Shown piece by piece: positions 1 to 6,624 of a stretch of 10,530 bases of DNA (within the stretch, counting starts at the first letter, position 1; every line of letters begins with the position of its first letter). Source of the stretch: Propionibacteriaceae bacterium (lineage in GTDB: Bacteria > Actinomycetota > Actinomycetes > Propionibacteriales > Propionibacteriaceae); NCBI GenBank assembly GCA_009781325.1, contig WQYJ01000058.1, positions 1 to 10,530 of the forward strand, in the 5' to 3' direction. The position numbers and the translations under genes were made by a program. The notes under the pieces are model-generated. The model was given only the letters and a program-made list of their open reading frames with translations. It had not been told where the DNA came from and made no database searches.

Positions 1-701
1 ATGTACTGCTGAACCGCGATCGGGATGGTCTTGTATTCAGATCCAATGACCAGGTACGGCAGGAGGTAATCATTCCAAATCCACATGGCATTCAGGATCG
101 CAATGGTGACTGCTGTGGGGCGAAGAATCGGGAAGATCACAGTGAAGAAGACTCTCCACGGAGATGCCCCGTCAATCATGGCAGCCTCTTCAATTTCGAT
201 AGGAATAGCTCGAATGAAACCCACGAAGATGAACACTGATAACCCGGCTCCAAACCCGGCGTAAAGAAGGATGATCCCAAACGGGTTATCCAGGTGTGCC
301 ACATTCGCCACCTTAGACATGGTGAACATCACCATCTGGAAGGGAACGATCATTGAGAAGACGAAGAGGTAGTAGAGCAAGGATGTGTACCATGCTTTGA
401 CTCTGGCGATGTACCAGGCGGTCATCGAAGTGACCAGGATGATCACTGCTACCGAGGCGATGGTGATGAAGAAGGAGTATCCAGCCGCTGCAAAGAAACC
501 AGTTCTCGAAACCCCTGATGTGTAGTTTGCCCCTGCAGAGAAGGACTCCGCATCGGGGAAAGCAAAGGGTGCCTGTGAGATGAAGAGGTTCCCCTTAAAG
601 GAGTTCATCAGCACCAGTGCCAGAGGAACCAGCCAGAGCAGTGACAACACCAGCAGTGCAAGGAAACCTACGGTATTGAAGACTTTCGTACGCGAACTCA
701 T
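1..701 (-). CDS. Carbohydrate ABC transporter permease, MalG-like (CUT1), C-terminus cut by window edge
   Basis: This is the second inner-membrane permease of a CUT1 sugar importer, forming the translocation pore with the permease encoded just upstream. The reading frame is open from the ATG at 701 to base 1, about 233 residues, so only a short C-terminal part should be missing. It shows a hydrophobic N-terminal segment (about residues 10-32), further membrane segments, and the cytoplasmic EAA loop at about residues 171-195 (EEAAMIDG followed by FPILRP), the family signature that docks on the ATPase. The start is supported by a strong ribosome-binding site (AAGGAGG, 709-715, 7-nt spacer). The ATG overlaps the stop of the upstream permease as ATGA, which implies translational coupling. 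No ATPase gene is visible; such importers often share one encoded elsewhere. The sugar cannot be read from this protein; maltose or a related glucoside is inferred from context. Confidence 0.93.
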   Translation of the reverse strand, partial: MSSRTKVFNTVGFLALLVLSLLWLVPLALVLMNSFKGNLFISQAPFAFPDAESFSAGANYTSGVSRTGFFAAAGYSFFITIASVAVIILVTSMTAWYIARVKAWYTSLLYYLFVFSMIVPFQMVMFTMSKVANVAHLDNPFGIILLYAGFGAGLSVFIFVGFIRAIPIEIEEAAMIDGASPWRVFFTVIFPILRPTAVTIAILNAMWIWNDYLLPYLVIGSEYKTIPIAVQQY

Positions 702-1552
702 CCTTCCACCTCCTTACTGCGTGTCAGTCGTAACTGGAGGAAGGCAATGATGGCAACAAAGACGAAGAAGACCACGGCTTTGGCCTGCCCCACACCTTGA
801 TGGTTACGCATATTGTAGAAAGTTCTGAAGATATTGAGAGCCAAGCCCTCTGTTTCGTTCTGAGGTGCTCCAGCGGTCAGTGCTAGGTTCTGGTCGAAGA
901 GTTTCAGACAGTTGGCCATGGTCAGGAAAGTACAGATCGTCACCGACGACGCCACCATGGGAATAGTCACATGAACCAGTTTGCGCCAGAAGCCTGCAGC
1001 ATCGATGTCGGCTGCCTCGATCACCTCTCCGGGAATGTTTTGAATACCGGCGATATAGATGATCATCATGTAACCGATCATCTGCCAGTTCACGACGACC
1101 ACGAGGCCCCAGAAGCCGTAGGCAGAGCTATATGTGAGGTCTTGGGAGAAGAGTTGACCCAGAATTCCATTGATCAGCAACTGGAAAACATAGCCCAGTA
1201 CGATCCCGCCGATGAGGTTGGGCAGGAAGAAGACTGCCCTGAAGATATTGGTGCCTTTGATGGCTTTTGTCAGCAGCATCGCCAAGGCGAACGCTATGAC
1301 GTTAACGGTGATGACCGAAACGACTGTAAATCGTACGGTAAACCACAAAGCATTGAGGAAATCATTGTTCTCTGTGAATGCCAAGACATAGTTCTGGACC
1401 CCTACCCACTGAGCATCGTCCACAGTTCTAAAAGTTGTAAACGACAAAAACAGACCCATTCCAAAAGGAATGAGGAAGGCCAAGGTGAAAGCTAAGAAGG
1501 TCGGCAAAGCGAAGAGTGGAAACCATTTCCTGATGTACTTTGACACTCTCAT
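698..1552 (-). CDS. Carbohydrate ABC transporter permease, MalF-like (CUT1)
   Basis: This is the first permease of the sugar importer, 284 residues with the start chosen here. It begins with a short basic N-terminus (MRVSKYIRK), then a membrane segment and several more hydrophobic helices. The EAA loop begins near residue 179 (EAADIDAAGFWRK, then TIPM). It lacks the long periplasmic insertion of E. coli MalF, as is usual for Gram-positive CUT1 permeases. The longest frame would start at a TTG at 1588, but that codon lies inside a stem-loop and has no ribosome-binding site. The ATG at 1552 has AGAAGGA (1561-1567) 8 nt upstream and is preferred. The gene lies 70 bp downstream of the binding-protein gene and overlaps the next permease by 4 bp (ATGA). 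Confidence 0.93.
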   Translation of the reverse strand: MRVSKYIRKWFPLFALPTFLAFTLAFLIPFGMGLFLSFTTFRTVDDAQWVGVQNYVLAFTENNDFLNALWFTVRFTVVSVITVNVIAFALAMLLTKAIKGTNIFRAVFFLPNLIGGIVLGYVFQLLINGILGQLFSQDLTYSSAYGFWGLVVVVNWQMIGYMMIIYIAGIQNIPGEVIEAADIDAAGFWRKLVHVTIPMVASSVTICTFLTMANCLKLFDQNLALTAGAPQNETEGLALNIFRTFYNMRNHQGVGQAKAVVFFVFVAIIAFLQLRLTRSKEVEG

Positions 1553-1574
1553 AATAGATATCCTTCTGGAAAAT

Positions 1575-1609
1575 AGGTGTTGGCGCAAGACCCACTTGCG
1601 CCAACACCT
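1575..1609 (-). terminator. Intercistronic stem-loop (attenuator or mRNA-stabilising hairpin)
   Basis: Two perfectly complementary 15-nt arms (AGGTGTTGGCGCAAG at 1575-1589 and its reverse complement at 1595-1609) flank a 5-nt loop. The hairpin lies between the stop of the solute-binding-protein gene and the ribosome-binding site of the first permease. In the minus-strand transcript it is followed by ATTTT, so the U-tract is short. That fits partial termination, or a block to 3' exonuclease decay, more than full termination. In binding-protein-dependent transporters such hairpins commonly keep the binding protein in excess over the membrane parts; that role here is inferred. Confidence 0.8.
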
Positions 1610-1622
1610 TTAGTGTGAATAC

Positions 1623-2975
1623 TTATCTGGCTTGGGCCTCCCACGTGGAAATGACATCCTCGGAGACCTGTTCCCAGGTCATCTTTCCTTGAGCGTAGCT
1701 CAGCAGGTCAGCACCGAATCCGTCTTTCCAGTCCTGAGAGGGGAAGATCAGCATCGCATCCCAGGAAACAGAGGTGACTCCATCCTTGTTCATCCATACC
1801 TGGACACTTTGGGCCAAGGGGTCCGAAGGAGTCTCAGCAGCGGTGAATGTGTCGAATGGAGCATTCAAACCTAGATCATTGGCGACGAAAGCTTTGCCCT
1901 TTTCTGAGGAGAACAGCCACCACAGGAAGTCCAAAGATGCCTGCTGATCAGCCTTCGAAACCTTCGAGTTAATCGAGAAGTAGTTCTCTGTTCCGATGGC
2001 TAGACCCTGTTTCTCTTCACCAGTAACACCGATGTACATCGGCAGGAAGCCTACATCTTCGGCCAAGACGGTATTTCCCTGTACGTCAGAGATTTGCTTC
2101 CATGCCCAGGTTCCATTCTGAACCATTGCTGATTGTCCCAGTGCAAACTCAGCCATGGACTCATCAACGGTCTTGGCACCCAGTTGGGTCTTGTCAGTGG
2201 TGGAGTTGTTCAGATAGAGATCGAAGAGCATCTGCATGTTATCGCCATACTCGAAGGTCACTGTTGGTGGGGTAACACCTTCAGATAGGTCAACCTTGTT
2301 CTTGGTGAACTCATAGTAGAACGGGACGTTGGCAAGATGGGTCTGCCAGCGCCAGTCCTGACCTGGCTTCAGAGAGGTGTTCGAGAAGACTCCGGTAATT
2401 CCCAGAGCGTCCTTCTTGGCTGTCATGTCTTCAACTACTGCCTTCAAAAGATCGAAGGTCACAATCTCTTCAACAGAATTGATGGATACAGCCTTGTCGG
2501 CCATTGCAAAGTAGGCTTTCATGATTGCGTTGTTGTAGATGATCCCATAGGCCTCAACAACATACGGTATTCCGAAAACTCCGTCACCCGAGGTAATAGC
2601 AAGCGACTGATCAGCCAGATGGGCATAGAGCTGCGAGTCTTTCACATCAGCGGTGTAGTCCTTCCAGTTTGAATACCCAATCGGGCCATTAATCTGGAAG
2701 ATGGTTGGCGGAGATGACTTGGCAATCTCAGATGTGAGTGTTTGTTCGTAGGTTCCGGAAGCGGCGGTCACGACCTTGACATCAACGCCTGTCTCTTCCT
2801 TATAAGCCGCAACGATTTCCGTATAAACATCCGCGACCTCAGGCTTGAAGTTCAGGAAGTAGACAGAGCCTGTTCCCGTTGCTCCGCCATTATCATCGGT
2901 CGTACTGCAGCTTGTTACAGCAAAGGCAAGGGCCAGGGCAATGCCGACACCGAGCACTCGAGTCATGATTTTCAT
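1623..2975 (-). CDS. Sugar ABC transporter substrate-binding lipoprotein (SBP family 1, CUT1)
   Basis: This is the extracellular, lipid-anchored sugar receptor of the importer, 450 residues, the usual length for the family. It has a lipoprotein signal peptide: a basic start, a hydrophobic stretch at about residues 7-20, and a lipobox ending VTSC, with the acylated cysteine at residue 23. A Ser/Thr/Gly-rich linker follows before the mature domain. The family 1 fold is suggested by YFLNFKPEVADVYTEIVAAY near the N-terminus, GIPYVVEAYGIIYNN in the middle, and WWLFSSEKGKAFV towards the C-terminus. The ATG at 2975 has AGAAGGA at 2980-2986 with a rather short 4-nt spacer; a second in-frame ATG three codons on is less well placed. 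It is the first gene of the transporter operon, divergent from a maltokinase gene, which favours maltose, maltodextrin or another alpha-glucoside as ligand. This is inference; no sugar-specific motif was identified. Confidence 0.93.
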   Translation of the reverse strand: MKIMTRVLGVGIALALAFAVTSCSTTDDNGGATGTGSVYFLNFKPEVADVYTEIVAAYKEETGVDVKVVTAASGTYEQTLTSEIAKSSPPTIFQINGPIGYSNWKDYTADVKDSQLYAHLADQSLAITSGDGVFGIPYVVEAYGIIYNNAIMKAYFAMADKAVSINSVEEIVTFDLLKAVVEDMTAKKDALGITGVFSNTSLKPGQDWRWQTHLANVPFYYEFTKNKVDLSEGVTPPTVTFEYGDNMQMLFDLYLNNSTTDKTQLGAKTVDESMAEFALGQSAMVQNGTWAWKQISDVQGNTVLAEDVGFLPMYIGVTGEEKQGLAIGTENYFSINSKVSKADQQASLDFLWWLFSSEKGKAFVANDLGLNAPFDTFTAAETPSDPLAQSVQVWMNKDGVTSVSWDAMLIFPSQDWKDGFGADLLSYAQGKMTWEQVSEDVISTWEAQAR

Positions 2976-3022
2976 GCAATCCTTCTTTCCGGTTTTTTGT
3001 GGGGATGGTCCCCTCTTGCTTA

Positions 3023-3052
3023 ACTGAGATCGTTTCCGGTAACGTTCTCAGT
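3023..3052. promoter_or_regulatory. 30-bp palindromic operator, LacI-family-like
   Basis: The left half ACTGAGATCGTTTCC and right half GGTAACGTTCTCAGT are inverted copies matching at 13 of 15 paired positions. The centre is CCGG and the core resembles AACGTTnCCGGnAACG. Central CG symmetry with AACG/CGTT half-sites is typical of LacI-family sugar regulators. It lies just downstream of the inferred start point of the transporter promoter and would also overlap the -35 area of the inferred maltokinase promoter. One bound repressor could therefore silence both directions. No regulator gene is in the window. Confidence 0.75.
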
Positions 3053-3067
3053 ACTTGATATCGTCAG

Positions 3068-3096
3068 TCTATAGTGATACCGCCGTCCTACGTCAA
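3068..3096 (-). promoter_or_regulatory. Promoter of the sugar transporter operon
   Basis: On the minus strand a TTGACG -35 element (3091-3096) and a TATAGA -10 element (3068-3073) are separated by exactly 17 bp. Transcription would start near 3061, giving a leader of about 85 nt before the binding-protein gene and placing the 30-bp palindrome at about +9 to +38, a position suited to repression. The assignment rests on consensus match only. Confidence 0.65.
3070..3075 (+). promoter_or_regulatory. Possible -10 element for the maltokinase gene
   Basis: TATAGT fits a plus-strand -10 element, about 69 nt upstream of the maltokinase ATG. It shares its TATA core with the minus-strand -10 of the transporter operon, so the octamer TCTATAGT could serve both directions. 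The matching -35 area falls in the palindrome and is poor, so this promoter would be weak or activator-dependent. Confidence 0.35.
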
Positions 3097-3109
3097 TAGG
3101 TGTTAACAA

Positions 3110-3118
3110 ATCGTTACC
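3110..3118 (+). promoter_or_regulatory. Operator half-site upstream of the transporter promoter
   Basis: ATCGTTACC repeats the core of one arm of the 30-bp palindrome (ATCGTTTCC and AACGTTACC are its two arms). No inverted partner follows. It lies just upstream of the TTGACG -35 element of the transporter promoter. It could be an auxiliary low-affinity site or chance. Confidence 0.3.
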
Positions 3119-3143
3119 AAATATCTATGAAGGGGCTACTCAG

Positions 3144-4406
3144 ATGGAGTATTTAGTGGACATTTGGCAGAAATATCTTCCGCATGCCCGGTGGTTTGCC
3201 TCCAAGGGTTTACCCATTTCCTCGGTGTCTATCCGCCCCCTGCCCTGGTATACAACCACCGACCAGATATGGGTACGCTCTGAGCTGCTTGAGGTGGACC
3301 TAGTCGACCTGGTAGAGACCTACCACCTTCTCGTTGGTTATCTGGAGCTCGGCACCGGCGAGCCGGAAGCTCTCATCGGCACCTGTGAACTCGACGGACG
3401 CGGGATGGCAGATGTGGTTGATGTTCCATCCTCACCATCAGCAATGAGAGCACTGCTCACTGCTCTGGTGAGTCCCGATGCTCATGGCGTCCATTGGCAC
3501 ATGACTCCGCCTTCACCCACGTCCTCCACCTCTGTGTTCTCGGGGGAGCAATCCAATACGACGGTACGTATCGGTGAAGACACCCTGTTTAAAGTTCTCC
3601 GCAAGATCACCCCCGGACCTAATCTTGAGTCGGCCACGATGGCAGCTCTTGGGCCCTCCACGGTCATCCCCCGCTTGATTGGCACCCTATCTTCTCCAGA
3701 TTCTGTCTATGAGTTGGGCATCTTTAGTGAGTGGGTGAGCCATGCTCGCGACGGTTGGTCGTACTGCCTCGAAGCCTGTCAGGCTGGGCGCAGCATCACC
3801 GATGAGATCTATGATCTCGGCGTTGCCCTGAAGGCTCTGCACACCAACATGGCAGAAGTCTTCGGAACCTCGACTATTGAGGGCTCGCTCATCGCCTCCG
3901 CGATGAGAAGTCGTTTAGAGAGCGCTTGTTCTCAAGTTGAGGAGATTAGCGGATGGCGCACCTCGCTGAATTCTGTTTTTCATTGTGACCCAGCTCCCAT
4001 CCAGATTCAGCGAGTCCATGGAGATTTTCATCTCGGCCAAGCCCTGATCTCGGGTTCTGGATGGACAATCATCGACTTTGAGGGAGAACCGCTGAAGAGT
4101 CCCGAAGAACGCGCAGCACCCGATTCGGTCTACCGAGATATTGCTGGGCTCATCAGATCCCTGGACTATGTACGCAGTACTCTGTCGGCCCACCGAGGCG
4201 ACTGGGTTGAACAGTGGTATCTCGAAGCCCGCAAATCTTTCCTCGACGGATATCTGGGGATCGAGGAGTTACAGACCAATCTTTTGCGGGCGTACGAGGT
4301 GGACAAAGCCATCTATGAAATGGTCTATGAGGCACGAAACCGCCCCAGTTGGACCGACATCCCACGCCGTGCCATCCAAGACATCATTGAAGAACTCGAA
4401 AAATAA
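3144..4406 (+). CDS. mak: Maltokinase (ATP:maltose 1-phosphotransferase)
   Basis: It phosphorylates maltose with ATP to maltose 1-phosphate, the donor used by GlgE to build alpha-1,4-glucan; a cytosolic enzyme. The protein has 420 residues, slightly short for the family (commonly about 440-460). The N-terminal cap has the characteristic ARWFASKG at residues 15-22. An aminoglycoside-phosphotransferase-like kinase fold follows, with the catalytic loop HGDFHLGQ (His292-Gly293-Asp294) and the metal-binding DFEGEP (Asp311 and Glu313). Downstream, DSVYRDIAGLIRSLDY is the helix usually conserved in maltokinases. The ATG at 3144 is preceded by GAAGGGG (3129-3135) with an 8-nt spacer. No treS, glgE or glgB is next to it in this window; instead it diverges from a sugar importer across a shared palindromic control region. 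That points to phosphorylation of imported maltose or of maltose released from a related sugar. A kinase for another disaccharide remains possible. Confidence 0.88.
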   Translation: MEYLVDIWQKYLPHARWFASKGLPISSVSIRPLPWYTTTDQIWVRSELLEVDLVDLVETYHLLVGYLELGTGEPEALIGTCELDGRGMADVVDVPSSPSAMRALLTALVSPDAHGVHWHMTPPSPTSSTSVFSGEQSNTTVRIGEDTLFKVLRKITPGPNLESATMAALGPSTVIPRLIGTLSSPDSVYELGIFSEWVSHARDGWSYCLEACQAGRSITDEIYDLGVALKALHTNMAEVFGTSTIEGSLIASAMRSRLESACSQVEEISGWRTSLNSVFHCDPAPIQIQRVHGDFHLGQALISGSGWTIIDFEGEPLKSPEERAAPDSVYRDIAGLIRSLDYVRSTLSAHRGDWVEQWYLEARKSFLDGYLGIEELQTNLLRAYEVDKAIYEMVYEARNRPSWTDIPRRAIQDIIEELEK

Positions 4407-4410
4407 CCAG

Positions 4411-5133
4411 TTACCTCATCAGGATGCGGTCACACTCTGCACAGCGAAGCACCTCATCGGGTGCTGCTTTCAGATACGAGTTGTAGTCCGCTACTGTTGC
4501 CTCCAGATCGCAGCCCAAGCAGCGTCGTCCTTCTAGTTTTGCAATACCGATCCCACTGGCCCGAGTCCGGATCTTTTCGTATAGCGCCATCAGATCTGCA
4601 GCGATGGGTTGTGCTGTCTGAGCTCGTTCTTTGCTGAGTTCCTTGGATTCACCGGCTAAGTGTGAAACCTCGGTGTCTCGTTGTTCAACAAGTTTGTGGA
4701 GTTCAGCTTCGAGTCCGCCTGCCTGCGCGGTAATGTCATCGAAAGTGGCCTGGGCGCTTTCCATGGCTTCCATGGTCTCCAAGGCGGTATCTTCCAGATC
4801 CGAGATACGCTGTTTCAGGTGCTGGATCTCTTCCAGAGCAGCAGGCAGGGCCTTGGGGTCCATGAGGCCTTCATCGACTCTCTTTTGGTTGCGCACCAAT
4901 CTCTCACGAACCGGAACAACATCTGCCTCGCTGCGCTGAGCAAGAGATGTCGCATCACTGAGTGCTGTCTTCGCAGCAATCACCTCGTCACCGATCTGGG
5001 TACGCCGAGTCAGCAATGCAGCAATCTGGGCGTGGATGGGCAGGGCCAACGCCTTATGCTTAATCTTGTCGATGGCAGTATCGAGGGTTTGGACATCGTA
5101 GAGTCGCATCAGATCCGTGGGGTCAGCCTTCAT
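4411..5133 (-). CDS. Coiled-coil protein with C-terminal C4 zinc ribbon (zf-RING_7 / Rv2229c-like)
   Basis: The 240-residue protein has a long, charged, heptad-like helical region (about residues 15-180, rich in Glu, Gln, Ala and Leu) likely to fold as a coiled-coil hairpin. It ends in a zinc ribbon with CLGC at 205-208 and CAEC at 231-234, spaced by 22 residues. This is the architecture of the actinobacterial zf-RING_7 / C4-type zinc-ribbon family, whose molecular function is not established; a role in nucleic-acid or protein binding is only a guess. The start ATG at 5133 lacks a clear ribosome-binding site, but TAGGAT sits 8 nt upstream and may be the -10 of a leaderless or near-leaderless mRNA. 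The gene is divergent from the aminopeptidase gene by 39 bp and convergent with mak by a 4-bp gap. In other actinobacteria the family often lies near a Nif3-like gene and an RNase H gene; neither is present here. Confidence 0.88.
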   Translation of the reverse strand: MKADPTDLMRLYDVQTLDTAIDKIKHKALALPIHAQIAALLTRRTQIGDEVIAAKTALSDATSLAQRSEADVVPVRERLVRNQKRVDEGLMDPKALPAALEEIQHLKQRISDLEDTALETMEAMESAQATFDDITAQAGGLEAELHKLVEQRDTEVSHLAGESKELSKERAQTAQPIAADLMALYEKIRTRASGIGIAKLEGRRCLGCDLEATVADYNSYLKAAPDEVLRCAECDRILMR

Positions 5134-5141
5134 ACTCAGTC

Positions 5142-5147
5142 ATCCTA
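5142..5147 (-). promoter_or_regulatory. -10 element for the zinc-ribbon gene
   Basis: On the minus strand the hexamer TAGGAT fits TANNNT and ends 8 nt before the ATG at 5133, so the transcript would start at or within about 2 nt of the start codon. The same GGA could instead be a weak ribosome-binding site. Confidence 0.4.
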
Positions 5148-5160
5148 CCGGCTACCGGCG

Positions 5161-5166
5161 TAGACT
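5161..5166 (+). promoter_or_regulatory. -10 element for the aminopeptidase gene, leaderless mRNA likely
   Basis: TAGACT (TANNNT) is followed by TTTCCC and then the ATG at 5173. The 6-nt spacing puts transcription initiation at the A of the ATG. No purine-rich ribosome-binding site is present upstream. A tandem 7-bp repeat (CTACCGG at 5145-5151 and 5152-5158) lies in the spacer between the two divergent -10 elements. Confidence 0.6.
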
Positions 5167-5172
5167 TTTCCC

Positions 5173-6624
5173 ATGACAAAGAAGGCGGCTGGCAAACTCC
5201 CGAATCGTATGGTTCCTTACTCGCAGGCATTTAAGACTTTTATCTGCCAGGATTGGGCTGATTACCCGGTGGATCAACGCGAACCTTGTGCGGTAAATGC
5301 CTACACTCCCGCCAGGCGTCAAGCCATCCAGGACCTATTCCCCGATGACCGCATCGTTATTCCAGCAGGCGGTTTCAAGCAACGTTCCAATGACTGTGAC
5401 TACCGCTTTCGACCCCATTCCGCCTTCAGTCATCTCACCGGTCTCGGTGAGGACTTTGAACCCGATGCAGTCTTGGTCATCGAAGCAGGCCAAGCCCGGC
5501 TCTATTTCCATGCTCGTGTACCGCGTACTGATCCAGAGTTCTATTCGTCAGCTAACTATGGGGAGATGTGGGTGGGGCCTCGCCCGTCCCTGGAGGAAAT
5601 GTCCCGTTATACAAACCTGACGGTTGTGGATTCCTCACAGTTGAACGCTGACTTAGCTGCTCCTGTGAAGTCCACAGGCAAGTTGAGGATCACACCAGGA
5701 GCGGACCCCAAGGTTGAAGCCCTTGTTCATGCTCTGCGCGGAAGAGACGACGATGCTGACCGGGAACTCGAGTCCGCCTTGTCTGAGCTGCGCCTGATCA
5801 AGGATGCCTATGAGATCGACCAGATGGACCAAGCCTGTGCCGCCACACTGACCGGATTCGAAGCTGTGATTGCCGACATCCCCGAAGCGGTACGCCGTGG
5901 GCGCGGTGAACGCTGGGTGGAAGGAATCTTTGGACTCCACGCACGCCACCTCGGTAATGCTGTGGGCTATGACACTATCGCCGCTTCCGGAGATCATGGA
6001 TGCACCTTGCACTGGATTCGCAACGATGGTGATTTGCGTCCTGGTGATCTTCTCCTGCTTGATGCCGGAGTTGAGCTTGATTCTCTCTATACCGCTGACG
6101 TCACTCGTACTCTTCCGATCTCGGGGAAGTTCACACCAGCTCAGCGCAAGGTTTATGACGCAGTCCTCGCAGCTCAGCAAGCCGGCATGGATGCTGCCAA
6201 GCCGGGGGCAGCCTTTATCGATGTTCACCAAGCCGCAGTACGAGTGATTGCCCAGCATCTGGTCGACTGGGGAATCCTGGATGTCGATCTTGAGGAAACA
6301 CTGTCGGACCAGGGAGGACAATTTAGGCGCTGGATGGTACACGGCACTTCCCATCACCTTGGCATTGATGTTCATGATTGTGCCCAGGCGCGCAGGAAGC
6401 TCTACCGAGGCGGCACGCTGAAGGCAGGGATGATCATCACAGTTGAGCCCGGAATCTACTTCAAGTCCACCGATCTGCTGGTTCCTGAAGAATTCCGCGG
6501 CATCGGGATTCGTATCGAGGATGACATCTTGATCACCCAGGATGGGTACCGCAATCTATCTGCAGACTTCCCGCGTGACGCGGATGCTGTCGAGGCCTGG
6601 ATGGCCCAGGTTCAGTCACGCTGA
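5173..6624 (+). CDS. pepP: Xaa-Pro aminopeptidase (M24B metallopeptidase)
   Basis: It removes N-terminal residues preceding proline from peptides, using a dinuclear metal centre, normally manganese, in the cytoplasm. The protein is 483 residues, typical of the actinobacterial form, with an N-terminal aminopeptidase-P domain (about residues 30-170) and a C-terminal pita-bread domain (about 205-470). All five metal ligands are visible: Asp297 (LLLDAGVE), Asp309 (TADVTR), His394 (in VHGTSHHLGIDVHD), Glu425 (TVEPGIY) and Glu449 (IRIEDDIL). The family's accessory histidines match His390 and His401. It looks intact and functional. The ATG at 5173 is chosen because the frame begins there and a -10 hexamer stands 6 nt before it, implying a leaderless message. 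Its 3' end overlaps the convergent lyase gene by 9 bp. It is likely a housekeeping enzyme for turnover of proline-containing peptides. Confidence 0.95.
   Translation: MTKKAAGKLPNRMVPYSQAFKTFICQDWADYPVDQREPCAVNAYTPARRQAIQDLFPDDRIVIPAGGFKQRSNDCDYRFRPHSAFSHLTGLGEDFEPDAVLVIEAGQARLYFHARVPRTDPEFYSSANYGEMWVGPRPSLEEMSRYTNLTVVDSSQLNADLAAPVKSTGKLRITPGADPKVEALVHALRGRDDDADRELESALSELRLIKDAYEIDQMDQACAATLTGFEAVIADIPEAVRRGRGERWVEGIFGLHARHLGNAVGYDTIAASGDHGCTLHWIRNDGDLRPGDLLLLDAGVELDSLYTADVTRTLPISGKFTPAQRKVYDAVLAAQQAGMDAAKPGAAFIDVHQAAVRVIAQHLVDWGILDVDLEETLSDQGGQFRRWMVHGTSHHLGIDVHDCAQARRKLYRGGTLKAGMIITVEPGIYFKSTDLLVPEEFRGIGIRIEDDILITQDGYRNLSADFPRDADAVEAWMAQVQSR

Noticed and set aside
971..1495. 174-codon open frame on the plus strand
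   Set aside because: Antisense to the first permease; its product is Asp/His/Glu-rich without any family resemblance.
1553..1588. Twelve-codon N-terminal extension of the first permease from a TTG at 1588
   Set aside because: The TTG lies within a perfect stem-loop and has no ribosome-binding site, while the ATG at 1552 has AGAAGGA 8 nt upstream.
5653..6375. 240-codon open frame on the minus strand inside pepP
   Set aside because: Antisense to well-conserved pepP catalytic sequence; the product shows no recognisable domain.
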